In this document: one piece after another, positions 43,698 to 51,604 of the stretch
How the letters are laid out: the number at the start of each line of letters is the position of its first letter
Position numbering within the stretch: the first letter of the stretch is position 1
Origin: Tetraselmis striata
Taxonomy: Eukaryota > Chlorophyta > Chlorodendrophyceae > Chlorodendrales > Chlorodendraceae
Reading direction: 5' to 3'
Assembly (NCBI GenBank): GCA_006384855.1
Contig: VCJN01002917.1
Coordinates: 1-64,000, forward strand
Length of the DNA: 64,000 bases
The notes under the pieces: model-generated
The model's input: the letters and a program-made list of their open reading frames with translations, nothing else
Told to the model about the DNA's origin: nothing
Databases searched by the model: none
Program-made: the position numbers and the translations under genes

Positions 43698-43732
43698 ATT
43701 TGGTCTAACTGGTCTGACCAGTTAGACCAAAT
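43698..43732. promoter_or_regulatory. 35-bp perfect palindrome, GntR operator
   Basis: Two 17-base arms around a single central base are exactly complementary: the left arm reads TTTGGTCTAACTGGTC and mirrors GACCAGTTAGACCAAA. The core CTGGTCTGACCAG is the classic FCD-GntR type (TGGTnnnACCA). The outer TTGGTCTAAC arms add further half-sites, so two dimers may bind. It lies between the divergent transport operon and the regulator gene. Confidence 0.85.
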
Positions 43733-43847
43733 AACCGCTTTGCACCGACGAGCGCAAGGTGGAAAGTTGAACCGCACCGACGCGGGACGCAGCGCAAGCC
43801 CCGCTCGGGGCACATGCGCGCATAAGGATAAAAAGGCGAAACTGCGG

Positions 43848-44567
43848 ATGTTCACGCGGATCCCGGTGCCACAGGGCGTGGCACGAAAGCTCCAGACGAT
43901 GATTCTGGAAGGCGACCTCAAAACCGGGGAAAAGATCCCCTCCCAACGCGAACTCTCCGAAAAGTTCGGGGTGAGCCGTGCGTCCCTGCGCGAGGCGCTG
44001 ATGACGCTGGAGACGATCGGCCTCGTCAAGACGGAAGCCGGTCGCGGCACCTTCGTCGTCGGGACCTCGCCCGAATCCGCCAAGACAATGGCGGAATGGC
44101 GCTATTCGCACACCTATTCCCTGCGGGAGGTGTTCGAGACACGGCTGATGCTGGAGGGGGAGATCGCCGCCCGCGCCGCCGGCAGGCTTGTCGCCGACGA
44201 CCTGGAGGCGCTGTCGCGGCTGACCGACGACATGGAACGGTCCTGGGCGGCGCGCGACTATCTGGCCAATGTCGAGGCGGACCTGAAGTTCCACGCGATC
44301 ATCGCGCGGGCCTGCGGCAACAAGATGCTGAGCGAACTCTACGGCCAGGTGCGCGACCAGGTCACGGAGACCCAGCGCCAGCCGATCCCGATCACCGACC
44401 CCAAGCGCATGGAAGCTTCCGTCAGCGAACACCGGCGCCTGATCGCAGCCCTTGCCAAGGGCGACGCCCGGGGCGCACGCCGCGCCATGAGCGAGCATGT
44501 GGCCAACACCGCCGCCTGCGCCGGCTACGACATCTCCGCGGCCGGGATCGAGCCGCAAGGGGACTGA
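43848..44567 (+). CDS. GntR-family (FadR/FCD) transcriptional regulator
   Basis: A 239-residue regulator. The winged helix (VARKLQTMILEGDLKTGEKI, FGVSRASLREALMTLETIGL) is followed by an FCD domain with ligand residues ADLKFHAIIARA, SEHRRLIAAL and SEHVANTA. The start MFTRIPVPQG at 43848 is preferred; the longer frame begins inside the palindrome. It presumably represses the divergent ABC/aminotransferase/hydantoinase operon and itself through the 43698-43732 site. Confidence 0.9.
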   Translation: MFTRIPVPQGVARKLQTMILEGDLKTGEKIPSQRELSEKFGVSRASLREALMTLETIGLVKTEAGRGTFVVGTSPESAKTMAEWRYSHTYSLREVFETRLMLEGEIAARAAGRLVADDLEALSRLTDDMERSWAARDYLANVEADLKFHAIIARACGNKMLSELYGQVRDQVTETQRQPIPITDPKRMEASVSEHRRLIAALAKGDARGARRAMSEHVANTAACAGYDISAAGIEPQGD

Positions 44568-44631
44568 TCGCCGGCCCCGGGGAGACCGGCGGGCGGCCAC
44601 GGGCACGACGCGACGCGCGACGGCCCCGGGA

Positions 44632-45516
44632 TCACGCCGCGAACCCGGCGACCAGATGGTCGATCAGAAGGCGGACCCGGCGCGGCAGGGCCTTTCCTCC
44701 CGGGTAGACGATCTGCAGCCTCGACTCCTCGCCCAGATACGCTTCGAAAACCGCCACAAGCGCGCCTGAGTGCAGGTCGTCCCGCACGTCGCAATGGGCT
44801 TTCAGGGCAAGACCGTGGCCGGCCAAACACCACGCGCGCACCAAGCCGCCGTCATTTGCGATCCGGTTTCCCGACACGACGACGGACAACGGTCGGCCGT
44901 CGACCCGGAAGCGCCAGTGGTTGTCCAGCGTCTGCCCGAAGCGCATCAGGATGCAGTTGTGATCGACCAGCTCGCCGGGCGCGCGCGGTGTGCCATGGCG
45001 TGCCAGATAGGCAGGAGCGGCGCAGACCAGCCGCCTGTTGTCCGCAAGCTTGCGGACCCGAAGTCCGCTGTCGGCCAGCGCGCCATAGCGGATCGCCAGA
45101 TCGATGCCCTGCCGGGGCAGATCGCTGTAGCCGTCCGACAGGTGCATCTCGACGCTCACATGCGGGTGCTCTTCCAGGAACGTGTCGATCAGCGGCGCGA
45201 TCCGGGCCCGGCCGAGGTCGACCGGAACGCTCAGCCGAACTGGTCCGCTGACCTGCTCCACCCCAAGGCGAACCCGCGCGTCGAGATCACTCGCCTCGGC
45301 GAGCAGCCGCCCGGCACCTTCCGCGAGCACCCGCCCCTCCTCGGTCAGGCTCACCGCACGGGTTGTCCGGTTGAGCAAGGTCGCGCCGAAATGGGTCTCC
45401 AGCGCGGCCAGCCGTTGCGAAACGCTTGTCGGCGACAGGCCGAACTCGCGCCCCGCGGCGGCAAGACCGCCCTTTTCCACGATCTTGAGAAACAGGGCGA
45501 GGTTGTCGAGGGTCAT
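44632..45516 (-). CDS. LysR-family transcriptional regulator
   Basis: A 294-residue regulator: MTLDNLALFLKIVEKGGLA with SPTSVSQRLAALETHFGATLL as the recognition helix, then a CrgA/DmlR-like effector domain (VDLAIRYGALADSGL, WCLAGHGLALKAHCDV). It is divergent from the old-yellow-enzyme operon, which it likely controls. The start at 45516 gives the normal N-terminus; another ATG eight codons upstream (45540) falls in the putative operator. Confidence 0.9.
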   Translation of the reverse strand: MTLDNLALFLKIVEKGGLAAAGREFGLSPTSVSQRLAALETHFGATLLNRTTRAVSLTEEGRVLAEGAGRLLAEASDLDARVRLGVEQVSGPVRLSVPVDLGRARIAPLIDTFLEEHPHVSVEMHLSDGYSDLPRQGIDLAIRYGALADSGLRVRKLADNRRLVCAAPAYLARHGTPRAPGELVDHNCILMRFGQTLDNHWRFRVDGRPLSVVVSGNRIANDGGLVRAWCLAGHGLALKAHCDVRDDLHSGALVAVFEAYLGEESRLQIVYPGGKALPRRVRLLIDHLVAGFAA

Positions 45517-45522
45517 TATCCG

Positions 45523-45536
45523 CAATTTCCAAATTG
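45523..45536. promoter_or_regulatory. Palindrome CAATTT-CC-AAATTG upstream of the LysR gene
   Basis: A perfect 14-base palindrome sits seven bases upstream of the LysR start, between it and the divergent oxidoreductase operon. Its place suits autoregulation, but no effector or matching second site was seen. Confidence 0.45.
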
Positions 45537-45693
45537 TCATTTTGATTTTGAACGGATTATCGCCTTTTTGCAAACGAGGCATGCTGCGCGACAACACCCC
45601 GATGCACCGGCTGCCGTGGGTGAGCGCCTCTTGATCCTTTCGGGCGCTGCCCGCCTCGACGGCCCGGATCGCCCAACACAGGGATTGCCTTTG

Positions 45694-46791
45694 ATGACCA
45701 CGCTTTTCAATGCCCTCGACATGCAAGGGCTCGTCCTTCCGAACCGCATCGTGATGGCTCCGATGACCCGCGCGCGGACGGACCAGCCGGGCAATGTGCC
45801 GAATGCGATGATGGCCGACTATTATGCCCAACGCGCCAGCGCGGGGCTGATCGTCTCCGAGGCGACGCAGATCAGCCCGCAGGGACAGGGCTACTCGTTT
45901 ACTCCCGGAATTCACTCGCGCGCGCAGATCGCCGGCTGGCGCGGGGTCACCGATGCGGTGCACGCCGCCGGTGGACGCATGTTCCTGCAGCTCTGGCATG
46001 TCGGCCGGATGAGCCACGAGAGCTTTCACCCGGACGGCCGTCCGGTGGCGCCGTCGGCGCTCTCGCCGGATGCGTCGGTCTGGGTCGCCGATCCCGAAAC
46101 GGGCGCCGGCAGGATGGTGCCCTCGCCTCTCCCCCGGGCGCTTGAGACCGACGAGATCCCCGCAATTGTCGACCAGTTCCGGCAAGCGGCCGCCAATGCG
46201 GCGGACGCCGGATTCGACGGCGTCGAGATCCACGGGGCGAACGGCTATCTGATCGACCAGTTCCTGCGCCGCTCCTCCAACATCCGCACGGACCGTTACG
46301 GCGGCCCCCAGGAAAACAGGATCCGGTTTCTGGTCGAAGTCGCGGAGGCGGTTGCCGGTGAAATCGGCGCGGGACGAAGCGGCATTCGGCTGTCGCCCTA
46401 CATCACCCAGCGCAACATGGAAGACGCGGAGATCATCACGACCATCTTGCGGGCCGCGCGTGAAATCGAGCGGATCGGCCTGGCCTATATCCACCTGTCG
46501 GAAGCCGACTGGGAGGATGCGCCGGTCATTCCCGAGAGGTTTCGCAACGACCTGCGTGCGGCCTACTCGGGCACCCTGATCGTCGCCGGGAAATACGACA
46601 AGGCAAGGGCGGGGCGGATCCTGGCGGAAGGGCTTGCCGACCTCGTCGCCTTTGGGCGTCCCTTCATTGCCAATCCCGACCTGCCCGAAAGACTGCGCAC
46701 GGACAGCCCGCTTGCCGCCTTCGACCCGGCGACGCTTTTCGGTGGCGGGGCGCGGGGCTATTCCGACTATCCGGCGGTGTCCCTGACATGA
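45694..46791 (+). CDS. Old yellow enzyme (NADH:flavin oxidoreductase, NemA-like)
   Basis: A 365-residue FMN TIM-barrel enzyme reducing alpha,beta-unsaturated carbonyls, nitro compounds or quinones. N-terminal LPNRIVMAPMTRART, then LQLWHVGRMSH, substrate His/Asn in VEIHGANGYLIDQFLR, RTDRYGG and VAFGRPFIANPDL are diagnostic. It is the first gene of a three-gene operon (ATGA overlaps between genes). Together with a quinone reductase it suggests defence against electrophiles. Confidence 0.94.
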   Translation: MTTLFNALDMQGLVLPNRIVMAPMTRARTDQPGNVPNAMMADYYAQRASAGLIVSEATQISPQGQGYSFTPGIHSRAQIAGWRGVTDAVHAAGGRMFLQLWHVGRMSHESFHPDGRPVAPSALSPDASVWVADPETGAGRMVPSPLPRALETDEIPAIVDQFRQAAANAADAGFDGVEIHGANGYLIDQFLRRSSNIRTDRYGGPQENRIRFLVEVAEAVAGEIGAGRSGIRLSPYITQRNMEDAEIITTILRAAREIERIGLAYIHLSEADWEDAPVIPERFRNDLRAAYSGTLIVAGKYDKARAGRILAEGLADLVAFGRPFIANPDLPERLRTDSPLAAFDPATLFGGGARGYSDYPAVSLT

Positions 46792-47153
46792 ACGCGCAGG
46801 ACAGGCTGACCCCGGCCGAGGTTGAACGGGGCCGGACAAACGACCGGATCGGCACGCAGCTCGTGCAAGCCACGCCGGGCTTCTCGGTCTGGCATATCCG
46901 CCTGCAGCCGGGGGAAACGCTCCCGGCGCACCGCCACGACCGCCCCTACCTCTGGACCGTGTTGAGCGATGGCAAGGCGCGTTCGCGCCGCGACGACGGC
47001 ACGGTAGCCGAGGTGAGCTATCGCGCCGGCGACACCTGCCACCATGCAACCCTCTCGCCGGACACCGCCTTCGTCCACGACCTGACAAACATCGGCCTGG
47101 CGGAGCTCGTCTTCGTCACAATCGAATTCACCCAAGAAGGATCCCACCCATGA
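46788..47153 (+). CDS. Small cupin-domain protein
   Basis: A 121-residue single-domain cupin: motif 1 LPAHRHDRPYLWTVLSDGKA, with metal-ligand His, and motif 2 YRAGDTCHHATLSPDTAFVHDL. Both neighbours overlap it by four bases. Its role in the oxidoreductase operon is unknown; small cupins may be isomerases, dioxygenases or sensors. Confidence 0.85.
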   Translation: MNAQDRLTPAEVERGRTNDRIGTQLVQATPGFSVWHIRLQPGETLPAHRHDRPYLWTVLSDGKARSRRDDGTVAEVSYRAGDTCHHATLSPDTAFVHDLTNIGLAELVFVTIEFTQEGSHP

Positions 47154-48187
47154 AAGCCGTCGCCCTCACCCGATATCTTCCGGTCAGCGACCCGGATGCC
47201 TTCATCGACATCACGCTCGAGACGCCCGTTCCGCAAGGCCGGGACATCCTGGTCGCGGTCGCGGCAGTCGCGGTCAACCCCGTGGACACCAAGGTGCGCG
47301 CCCCCAAGGACAAGGTCGAGGAGACGCCGAGGGTGCTTGGCTGGGATGCCAGCGGCACGGTCGTGGCGACGGGGCCCGACGCAACCCTCTTCAAGCCGGG
47401 GGACGCCGTCTATTATGCGGGCGACATCACCCGCCAGGGCTCCAACCAGGAGTACCAGCTGGTCGACGAGCGCATCGTCGGGCACAAGCCGAAGAGCCTC
47501 TCCCATGCCCAGGCGGCCGCCCTGCCCCTGACGACGATCACCGCCTATGAATCCTTCTTCAAGCGGCTCGGGATCGACCGGGATGGCGGCGATGCCGGGC
47601 AAAGCGTCCTGATCATCGGCGGTGCCGGCGGCGTCGGCTCCATCGCCATCCAGCTGGCGAAACGCGCCGGCCTGACGGTGATCGCAACCGCCTCGCGGCC
47701 CGAGACCGTCGCGTGGGTCAAGGACCTCGGCGCCGACCACGTGGTCACCCACCGCGAGCCCATGGTGCCGCAGGTGCGCGCCCTGGGGTTCGAGCATGTC
47801 GACCATATCGCGATCTTCAACGACATGCGCCACTGGGCGGAGGCGGTCGAGCTGATCCGTCCGCAAGGCGGCATCGTGACCATCGACGACACACACCACC
47901 CGATGCCGATGGACCTGATGAAGACCAAGGCGGCAAGCCTGCACTGGGAGTTGATGTTCACACGCGCGATGTTCCAAACGCCGGACATGATTGAGCAGCA
48001 CAAGCTTCTGACCTTCGTCGCCGGAGAGATCGACGCCGGGCGGTTGCGCACCACCCTCGACACGGTGCTGAGCCCGATCAACGCGCAGACGATCCGCGAG
48101 GCCCACCGTCTCGTGGAGACGGGCGCGGCGCGCGGCAAGATCGTGATCGCCGGATTTGAAGACGGGGCCGACGACGGCAAGGCGTGA
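47150..48187 (+). CDS. Zinc-type alcohol dehydrogenase-like/quinone oxidoreductase
   Basis: A 345-residue MDR-family enzyme: AVNPVDTKVRAPKD near the start and the NADPH-binding VLIIGGAGGVGSIAIQLAK in the middle. The zinc ligands of true alcohol dehydrogenases are missing, which fits the zinc-free quinone reductase/enal reductase branch. It ends the operon, probably reducing quinones or reactive aldehydes with NADPH. Confidence 0.9.
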   Translation: MKAVALTRYLPVSDPDAFIDITLETPVPQGRDILVAVAAVAVNPVDTKVRAPKDKVEETPRVLGWDASGTVVATGPDATLFKPGDAVYYAGDITRQGSNQEYQLVDERIVGHKPKSLSHAQAAALPLTTITAYESFFKRLGIDRDGGDAGQSVLIIGGAGGVGSIAIQLAKRAGLTVIATASRPETVAWVKDLGADHVVTHREPMVPQVRALGFEHVDHIAIFNDMRHWAEAVELIRPQGGIVTIDDTHHPMPMDLMKTKAASLHWELMFTRAMFQTPDMIEQHKLLTFVAGEIDAGRLRTTLDTVLSPINAQTIREAHRLVETGAARGKIVIAGFEDGADDGKA

Positions 48188-48258
48188 ACGGCCCGCACGC
48201 AACATGCACTGCGGCGGGAGAGCGATCTCCCGCCGCAGGACCTTAGGGTATGCAGCCC

Positions 48259-48366
48259 CTAGCGTGCCGCAAAGACCAGGAGCGCGACGACGACAAGTGC
48301 GTTCAGCGCCCAGAAGACGATCTGTCCACGCAGCTTGGACCCGCGTCTACGATGCCCGTCAATCAT
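48259..48366 (-). CDS. Tiny single-helix membrane protein coupled to the flavocytochrome gene
   Basis: A 35-residue open frame starting MIDGHRRRGSKLRGQIVF. It has a basic N-terminus followed by a single hydrophobic stretch (WALNALVVVALLVFAA) ending in R. Its ATG lies inside the stop region of the upstream reductase gene (overlap of eight bases), and GAGAGG is at good distance. The layout resembles small accessory subunits of membrane oxidoreductases. Its short length means chance cannot be excluded. Confidence 0.5.
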   Translation of the reverse strand: MIDGHRRRGSKLRGQIVFWALNALVVVALLVFAAR

Positions 48367-49678
48367 AGCGGAACCTCTCGGCCATGATATTCCGTGAAGA
48401 GACCCCGATCTCAAGCAACGCCTCTTCGACCGTCTCCATCATCGCCGGCGGGCCGCAAAGCACGAACAGCCAGTCGCGGTATTTCTCCTCGCCGAAGAGC
48501 GCCCGGATGCGCGGCGCGTCGATGATCCCGGTCTCGCCGCTCCAGTCCGGCGGCGGGTCGCTCAGGATCTGGACGACCTTCGTCTTGTGCACCCGCCGCA
48601 ATCTGGCCAGTTCATCGCCAAGGGCAATCTGGTCGGCGGCGCGGTTGCCGTAGACGAGCACCGTCGGGCGAGGATCTTCGTCGTGGGCCAGTTGTCCCAG
48701 CAGGGAGAACATCGGCGCGATCCCGACGCCGCCCGCGATAAAGGCGATGCCCGGCGCGGCGCGGCCCTCCAGCGTCAAATGCCCGTGCGGACCATCGAGA
48801 TGGACCCGCGTTCCGGGGCGAACCCGCGACAGGCTGCGGGTGAAATCGCCCAGTTCCTTGATCAGGAACCGGAGCTCGCGTCCCTCGGCGGGCGACGAGC
48901 AGATCGAAAACGGATTTTCATCGAGCGAAAACGGGCTGTGGCCGACATTGATCCAGGCAAACTGGCCCGCGCGATAGGCCAGACCATCGTGGCCATCGGG
49001 CGCGATCGTCAGCTCCCAGGTGCGCTCCGCCACCTGCCGCACGGCGCTCACGTGCCAGCCGCGCCGCAGTTGCAGGAGCGGCTTGACGACATAGACAACC
49101 AGCAACGACAGCACGGCGAGGCCGAGCAGTCCGCTCCAGAACCAGCGCAGCATCGTGTCCTGGCTGTAGCGCCCGGCCTCCGCCGCATGCAGATAGACAA
49201 GGCCCGCGACGGCGAGCGCGCCAATCCCGTGCAGGAGCCGCCATGTCTCGTAGCGCAAGGACAGCTTGTCCCGACCGATGGACAGGATCACCAGCGACGG
49301 CAGCAGGAGAAAGGCAAGCACGCCGGTGACGAGACCCTCGCCCTCGAAGGTCAGGGTCAGCTGCCGCGTCGGGTCATAGGGCAGCGGACGGTTGAAGGGC
49401 AGCGTGTAGAGAAACGGATGGACCACCGCGAGCGCCAGCGCCGTACGCGCAAGCAGCTGATGAAATCGCATGGTGACATCCATGCCGACCCGTCCGGAAA
49501 TCGCGCGGAAGCGTCCCGAGAGCAGAAACTCGGCGAGCAGGATGGCAAAGGCGACGAGGCCGGCGCCGGCGGCAAGTTCGTCCATCATCGGGCGCGGCGG
49601 CCGGCCACTGGCGACGGCAAGCCCGAGCGGTGTGAAAACGACCGCAAGATAAAGACCGATCAGGGCAATTGCAGGCAT
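48359..49678 (-). CDS. Ferric reductase-like membrane flavohaemoprotein
   Basis: A 439-residue protein with an N-terminal membrane domain of about six helices with paired His suitable for haem (RFHQLL, VVHPFLY, LLHGIG, YLHAAE). A cytosolic FAD/NAD module follows (YRAGQFAWINVG, ENPFSICSSP, IAGGVGIAPMFSLL, FVLCGPPAMMETVEEALLE). It moves electrons from NAD(P)H across the membrane, for ferric reduction or another acceptor. Start MPAIALIGLY follows CGGAGCC. A longer start exists. A link with the metallophore locus is possible but they are 27 kb apart. Confidence 0.88.
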   Translation of the reverse strand: MPAIALIGLYLAVVFTPLGLAVASGRPPRPMMDELAAGAGLVAFAILLAEFLLSGRFRAISGRVGMDVTMRFHQLLARTALALAVVHPFLYTLPFNRPLPYDPTRQLTLTFEGEGLVTGVLAFLLLPSLVILSIGRDKLSLRYETWRLLHGIGALAVAGLVYLHAAEAGRYSQDTMLRWFWSGLLGLAVLSLLVVYVVKPLLQLRRGWHVSAVRQVAERTWELTIAPDGHDGLAYRAGQFAWINVGHSPFSLDENPFSICSSPAEGRELRFLIKELGDFTRSLSRVRPGTRVHLDGPHGHLTLEGRAAPGIAFIAGGVGIAPMFSLLGQLAHDEDPRPTVLVYGNRAADQIALGDELARLRRVHKTKVVQILSDPPPDWSGETGIIDAPRIRALFGEEKYRDWLFVLCGPPAMMETVEEALLEIGVSSRNIMAERFRYD

Positions 49679-49793
49679 TCCGGCTCCGTGAAAGTCGCTG
49701 CCCGCGCCCGTCAGGGACTGCGGCGCATGGCAGCGATAGAGCCACACAGTCTCGCATCACGCAACCTGAGGCAGATGTGCGGACCCGCGGGTG

Positions 49794-50507
49794 TCAGGCG
49801 GACGGCGACGGCGCGGGAACGCGCGCGAGAGCCTCGGCAAGATCGTCGAGACTGTCGATCACGCAATCCGCACCGAGCTCCTCCACAGCTATATTGGTGT
49901 ATCCACCCCGGACCGCGATGCTGGGAAATCCGCCCGCCAGGGCGGCGTTGACGTCCGCCGGGCTATCGCCGACCAGAATGGCGTCTTCCGGCGCGACGCC
50001 GAGTTCCCGACAGGCGTGAAACAGCATTTCGGGATCGGGCTTGCGGGTCGCGCAAGTGTCGCCCCCGACCACCACCGTGAACATCTCGTGCAGGCCGAAA
50101 TGCTCCACGATTTCGCGCGAAAAGGCTTCCGGCTTGTTGGTGACGACGGCAAGGCGGTGCCCGCGCCGATGAAGCCACGCGGCGGCGCTCAGGGCGCCCG
50201 GCATCGGGGTCGTGGCAACGGTGAGCCCCTTGCCATAGACCTCCATCATGCGTTCGGTCATCGCGGTCAGCTCGTCGCCGGCCAGCGGCTTGCCCGATGC
50301 GTCGAACGCGCGTTCCACCAGCTTCTGGATGCCATTGCCGATCATCTTGCGCACATCGTCGACCTTCAGCGCGGCAAATCCCTCCGCGACGAGCACCGTG
50401 TTGATGGCATCGGCGATGTCGGGAACGCTGTCGACGAGGGTACCGTCGAGATCGAAAAGCAGGGCGCGCGGCCAGGGCGTGGCTGGGATCGGGGCGTCGT
50501 TGGACAA
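49794..50507 (-). CDS. gph: Phosphoglycolate phosphatase, HAD family
   Basis: A cytosolic HAD-superfamily hydrolase of about 237 residues. Motif I LLFDLDGTLVDSVPDI, motif II VVTNKPEAF, and motif III/IV RKPDPEMLFHACRELG with VGDSPADVNAAL are complete. A TTG start at 50507 is preferred because GGAAGGA lies six bases before it; the ATG at 50522 is part of that Shine-Dalgarno. It clears 2-phosphoglycolate. It stands alone on its strand. Confidence 0.9.
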   Translation of the reverse strand: MSNDAPIPATPWPRALLFDLDGTLVDSVPDIADAINTVLVAEGFAALKVDDVRKMIGNGIQKLVERAFDASGKPLAGDELTAMTERMMEVYGKGLTVATTPMPGALSAAAWLHRRGHRLAVVTNKPEAFSREIVEHFGLHEMFTVVVGGDTCATRKPDPEMLFHACRELGVAPEDAILVGDSPADVNAALAGGFPSIAVRGGYTNIAVEELGADCVIDSLDDLAEALARVPAPSPSA

Positions 50508-51129
50508 GCGGCATCCTTCCATGGTGCAAGGCGAAAACGAGATGAACACGCTGCCGGCGACGGGTCGGAAAACCGGTTCGCGGTCGACGCGGCGCCCAAG
50601 CATTCCGCTTTTATAGCAGAGGCTTGCAGGGCGCAATTGACGCAAGACGAGCCGGAACCGCGGGCGCAGGATGCGCGCCGCAAGGCGCGGACGCCGGCGC
50701 GGGGCGATATCGCTCCCAAGCACCGGCGTCTTCTCGACGATATGCACAAGGTCTGCGCAGCGGTTTGCGCTCATGCCTTGAATATGCCAGTTTCACGGCG
50801 GTTTCGCGCAGCGAGGGGCTGGGGCCGATCGTCTTGCGAAATGCGCTGGCGTCCCGTGTCTTGCGGGCAGACGGCAAGCGTATCCATGTCGAGGGCGCGC
50901 CGTCAGCGCGCGTTTGCCGCCGGCGCCGCTGCCGTTCGGGCATGTGATGTCGCATCGACGCACCGACGGCCCCAATCGTTCTTCACTGACGAGCGTCACG
51001 TCCGCCTTGCGTCTTGTCACGGCCGAGGTCGGTTTTCAGCAACACAACGGCGCCCACGGAAAGCCGCGGGACAAAATCCGGCGTTTAATTCAAAATAAAA
51101 TCCAAAACACGGAGGTGCGAGACACCAGA
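50508..51129. other. Long intergenic region upstream of uspA
   Basis: About 620 bases in which I see no credible gene. Several open frames exist but are arginine-rich or low-complexity and without RBS. The last 100 bases turn AT-rich (TTTAATTCAAAATAAAATCC) and carry CGGAGGTG before the UspA ATG; the uspA promoter is likely there. Confidence 0.6.
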
Positions 51130-51549
51130 ATGTACAAGAAGATTATTGTTCCGGTAGATCTGGCTCATGCGGGAAAGCTGACGAAGGCCCTGAAGACGGC
51201 TGCGGATCTCGCGCGCCATTATCAGGCTCCGGTCTGCTATGTCGGCGTCACGACGGCAACCCCGGGTTCGCTCGCCCACAACCCGGCCGAATACACCACG
51301 AAACTCGAAGCCTTCGCCAGAACACAGGGCGAGGAAAACGGCATCGAGACCTCCAGCCACACCGTCGTTGCCCATGATCCGACGATCGATCTCGATCCGG
51401 CGCTGCTCAAGGCGATCGACGACACCGGGTCGGACCTGGTGGTGATGGCCTCGCATGTGCCGAATGTCGTCGATTACCTCTGGCCATCGAATGGCGGCAC
51501 CGTCGCCGGACGCTCCAAGGCCTCCGTCTTCGTCGTCCGCGAGAGCTGA
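51130..51549 (+). CDS. UspA-family universal stress protein
   Basis: A 139-residue single-domain Usp: MYKKIIVPVDLAHAGKLT, then SDLVVMASHVPNVVDYLW and NGGTVAGRSKASVFVVRES, close to the ATP-binding GxxG-S signature but with Arg-Ser in place of Gly-Ser. It lies 55 bases before a BCCT transporter. Usp proteins are known next to osmolyte transporters (for example TeaD), where they tune transport, so a regulatory role is a fair inference. Confidence 0.88.
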   Translation: MYKKIIVPVDLAHAGKLTKALKTAADLARHYQAPVCYVGVTTATPGSLAHNPAEYTTKLEAFARTQGEENGIETSSHTVVAHDPTIDLDPALLKAIDDTGSDLVVMASHVPNVVDYLWPSNGGTVAGRSKASVFVVRES

Positions 51550-51604
51550 CCGCCACCAAAGACCTGCCGCAAAGGCACACGAACAACAAAGACAGGGACA
51601 CCCA

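Noticed and set aside
44632-47088. An 818-codon minus-strand frame seemingly extending the LysR protein
   Set aside because: Only the last 294 codons are LysR; the rest is antisense to the old-yellow-enzyme gene, which has clear motifs on the other strand.
50624-50947. A 107-codon ORF upstream of uspA
   Set aside because: Arg/Ala-rich, no RBS, no motif, overlapped by equally poor frames on the other strand.
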